Shown here piece by piece: positions 61,379 through 64,000 of a stretch of 64,000 nt of DNA. The DNA is from Gloeopeniophorella convolvens (lineage: Eukaryota > Basidiomycota > Agaricomycetes > Russulales): the NCBI GenBank assembly GCA_022496205.1, contig WTXD01000077.1, positions 39,712-103,711 of the forward strand, written 5' to 3'. Under the pieces are notes generated by a model. The model was not told the origin of the DNA and ran no database searches. It worked only from the letters and a program-made list of their open reading frames with translations. The position numbers and the translations under genes were made by a program. Each line of letters starts with the position of its first letter. Within the stretch, counting starts at the first letter, position 1.

Positions 61379-63297
61379 TTAGTTATTGTCGTCGCCATCG
61401 TCATCGTTCTCGCTGTCGTAATCGTCATCGCTGTCGTAATCGTCGTCGCTCGCCATGGGGTCGTAGTGTGTGTCCTCCTCGAAGGTCTGGAATACCATCA
61501 GGAAAGCCAAATGAAAGATGAGCGAAGGGCATACGCGTCTCCCGAAATCATCATTGGAAGGGAAATAGCTCCGGCGACCTGGACTCGGGGCATGGATCTC
61601 GACCTGAGTATACGCCCTCGCCTGGTCGACCCAACTCATGTCCGAGTAGCCGGCAACACTGCTCAGTCGGATCACCGGAGGGCACAGCGAGGCAATCTGG
61701 TATGCTCTCAACCACCCCAAGAGTGCCTGCACGAATATCTCTTTGCCCCCGAGTGTACGACGGAAATGATACTCCATTGAACCTAGACACAAGAACTGGA
61801 GACGCTCCCATCCACCAGGGTTTGAGGGGTGCATGTCCCCAAAAACGACACTGTAAGCATCCCTGAGAGCATCAGGTTCTCCACGGCTGGGAGATTTTGC
61901 GAGACCGCGATCCAGAGATCGAGATCCAAGTTTCGAACGGAAGGTCGAGGGCGAGGATTCGTATGGCAGGTAGGGGTAGGTTCGCGCAGAGCTCTACAGA
62001 ATTTGGTGGGTAGTCCTGGGACCAGGTAGGATTGGAAAGGTAGAAGGGTACGTGGGTTTCGTTCCGCGGATCGTCGAGGATTTCAAGTTTTCTTTCGACG
62101 TTCCAGTCGTCGGGGTCGGGGTCCACCATCACCACGACCTTGTCGTATGGATGTCGATGATGGGATCCAACAGAAAAGGAGATAATAAGGACATTCGTCG
62201 ACCGTATCGAAGCGTTGGCAGCCAGAAAATGCCTCTGCAAAGCTGGGATCACCATCGCCTGATCATCTTCCCATGGCGCAAAGTCCTCCTTCGTCAATGG
62301 CACGATGATAGAGAGGCGGGCGTTCGGCGTCCGCAAGTGCTGAAGAACATTCGCGCATCTGTCAACGTTATCTTTGAGCAGGAGAGACTTGAGGTGGGGA
62401 AGTTCAATTGCTGCTCTATCGGTGGGCGCAGGTCCTTTTGGAAGACAAGAGGCAAGCTGAAGGGTCTCGAGCCTTGACATTGTCGCTAGCGCTGACAGGA
62501 GTTGATCGTAGGTGGGGCGTTGATGGTTTGGATACTTGACGAAAACATCAAAGCGATCTCCAACAACGAGATGCGAGACGTTCTGGAGGAGTGACGACCC
62601 CCAAAAGAAGTTGACTGTGTTCGCGACGGTTATCTCCCGCAGGTTCGGCGCGATACCACCAAACAGCTCGAAAGGTAAAGTTGTGGTATCTAGGAGGGAG
62701 ACAGAGTTCAGAGCGTTGTAGTGGAGATGGAGAAGCTCCAGAGACTCGAGGGCGGGAGCTGGAAGTGAGATCCACTTGTTCTCGGGGCCTTATCATGGGT
62801 GCCGTGGTCAGCTGCTAGCATGGTGCTATCATAGAGCTATTAACGTACCGGCACGCCTGCCTGCAATCCGCAATGTTACCGCACGAGAGATGTATTCGGA
62901 AAGGCAGTCGTCAAATGGAAACGAGTCTGGTGCTCGATAAAAGTCTAGATGCAAAGGTGCATTCCGGCTTCGTAGCAGCATTGCTTCGGCCCATTTCACC
63001 CCCGCCGGGAAAGCGGGCGCCGTCCATAAACGGGGGTAGGCGAGGGCGGCGTTCCTCCAACTGCGGCAGACGTGGGTCACGCTGAGCCACCCCATGCAAC
63101 AATATTCTGGCCTCGGATAGACTGCGGGAGGGAACGTTCTTCCTGAAGAGATGGCGTGACGACGTTCTTCTCTATTCAAGGATGCATGTCCTTCAGGTTT
63201 TCATAGTCTCATGATGGCAGGGCACAGATGGGTCATCCACACTGGAGATTAGGAAGACTTGTTGGAGAATTTCGAGAGGGAGGCGATCCGATTCCAT
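61379..63297 (-). pseudogene. F-box-like pseudogene, copy E
   Basis: Second member of the minus-strand subfamily. It starts at the ATG at 63297 (MESDRLPLEILQQVFLISSV). A net loss of two bases relative to D near 63215 shifts the frame into stops. The next part is open (63179 to about 62829, WLSVTHVCRSWRNAALAYPR to RAVTLRIAG), then an intron, then PENKWISLPAPALE and onward without break to 61926. There a CCC run present in D is CC, and the frame runs into TGA at 61872. The last piece (61834-61379) keeps GWERLQFLCLGSMEY and the acidic tail (DDDYDSDDDYDSENDDDGDD) that D has lost. The lesions of D and E are at different places, so both decayed independently after duplication. Confidence 0.72.
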
Positions 63298-64000
63298 GTC
63301 GTGAAAGGTGGAGTACAAGACGACCAGGTTTCTGGAGGTGCTGCTGGTAAGTACGTATCCGGAACGGGGAAGTTGATATGCAAACGCGAACTCACCGGCC
63401 GGTATTTAGGCCACGCAGAATCCAGGGAGACTATTCCCGAGGGTCTACAGCGTCGCACTGTGGGAAGGTGGACGGGGTGAACCCGCTGGTGACCGACGAT
63501 GGCTCTCCGTCAGATCGATGCCTAATCCTGTCGATGCCCGGCTTCACAGACGAAGGGAGACCCCGGCCCAATGATCCACGGATAAGTATTTGTATGACAA
63601 GACCTTGCAAGTCGGACCTGACATGAGGGTTCTGTGCTGGCAAGCCTGCGTCGAGTCTGCCCCGTTGTATCGAAACAATGAATCTAGGATGGATCTGGGT
63701 CAACTGTCAACTCGAATTTAGAGTGTTGACTCACACACACAGGGATATACCTCCTCTGGTGGCAGTGACCGCCACTAGTAGTCCAACTTCGCACAAGTTC
63801 GTCAGTGGTTCATCGTTGTCGAAGTTGGCGGTGGCAGTCGGCATTGTTTGGGAATTGTTTGGAGCTTGCCGATTGACCAGAGTAGGAGATTAGGCCGCCC
63901 GGCCGTCGCCGGAGGTTCCGTCCAGGCCTGCGACACCGGCACCGCCGGCGCCGGGTTTGACCAGGTCCGTTGCCAGTATCAATCATGGATGTCGGCTTTC
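63298..64000. other. Right edge: start of a further repeat unit
   Basis: Homologous to the spacer upstream of pseudogene D and copy C. By the spacing in the previous unit, another plus-strand F-box copy would begin roughly 350-400 bp beyond the window end. Confidence 0.5.

Overview
The window is nuclear DNA of a filamentous basidiomycete, most likely a wood-decaying Agaricomycete of the Polyporales type. The evidence is dense small spliceosomal introns (mostly 47-65 nt, GT..AG), a secreted short-type manganese peroxidase of white-rot fungi, Agaricomycete-type families (DUF6593, DUF6533, BTB proteins), and an expanding tandem F-box family. All exon models below were built by hand from splice signals, reading-frame continuity and remembered family motifs. 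No alignment or search was run.

Layout. 0.8-6.7 kb: a spliced BTB/POZ protein gene (-), a DUF6593-like gene (+) and, tail to tail with it, a mitochondrial Mtf2-like gene (-). 7.5-9.0 kb: an eight-exon manganese peroxidase (-) with a TATA box. 10.6-14.0 kb: a nine-exon hemerythrin-like gene (-) and a thirteen-exon mitochondrial HAD hydrolase of the CECR5/HDHD5 type (-), the latter divergent from a 6-phosphogluconate-dehydrogenase-like gene (+) at 14.2-15.2 kb. 15.2-23.5 kb is 8.3 kb in which I recognise no gene. 23.5-33.1 kb: ATG5 (+), a short Zn2Cys6 regulator (-), a triose-phosphate/nucleotide-sugar transporter (-) and a UCH37-type deubiquitinase (+). 35.7-46.3 kb: a Git3/cAMP-receptor-like GPCR (-), a DUF6533 membrane protein (-) and an ankyrin-repeat protein (-). 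49.5-51.3 kb: a secreted GH79 glycosidase (+).

51.9-64.0 kb is the most dynamic part. It holds five F-box-like genes or pseudogenes in two subfamilies. Plus-strand copies A, B and C are related to each other, and minus-strand copies D and E are related to each other. B/D and C/E form convergent pairs about 4.9 kb apart, so the pair was duplicated as a unit, and homologous flanking DNA at the right edge suggests the array continues. B looks intact. A stays open only if its ancestral intron is read through. C, D and E carry several frameshifts and/or stops. This looks like gene birth and death in a substrate-receptor family.

The genes outside the array are an ordinary fungal mixture (proteolysis, autophagy, mitochondrial expression, lignin and polysaccharide attack, nutrient sensing). 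I see no biosynthetic cluster, no CRISPR array, no rRNA gene and no convincing tRNA gene.
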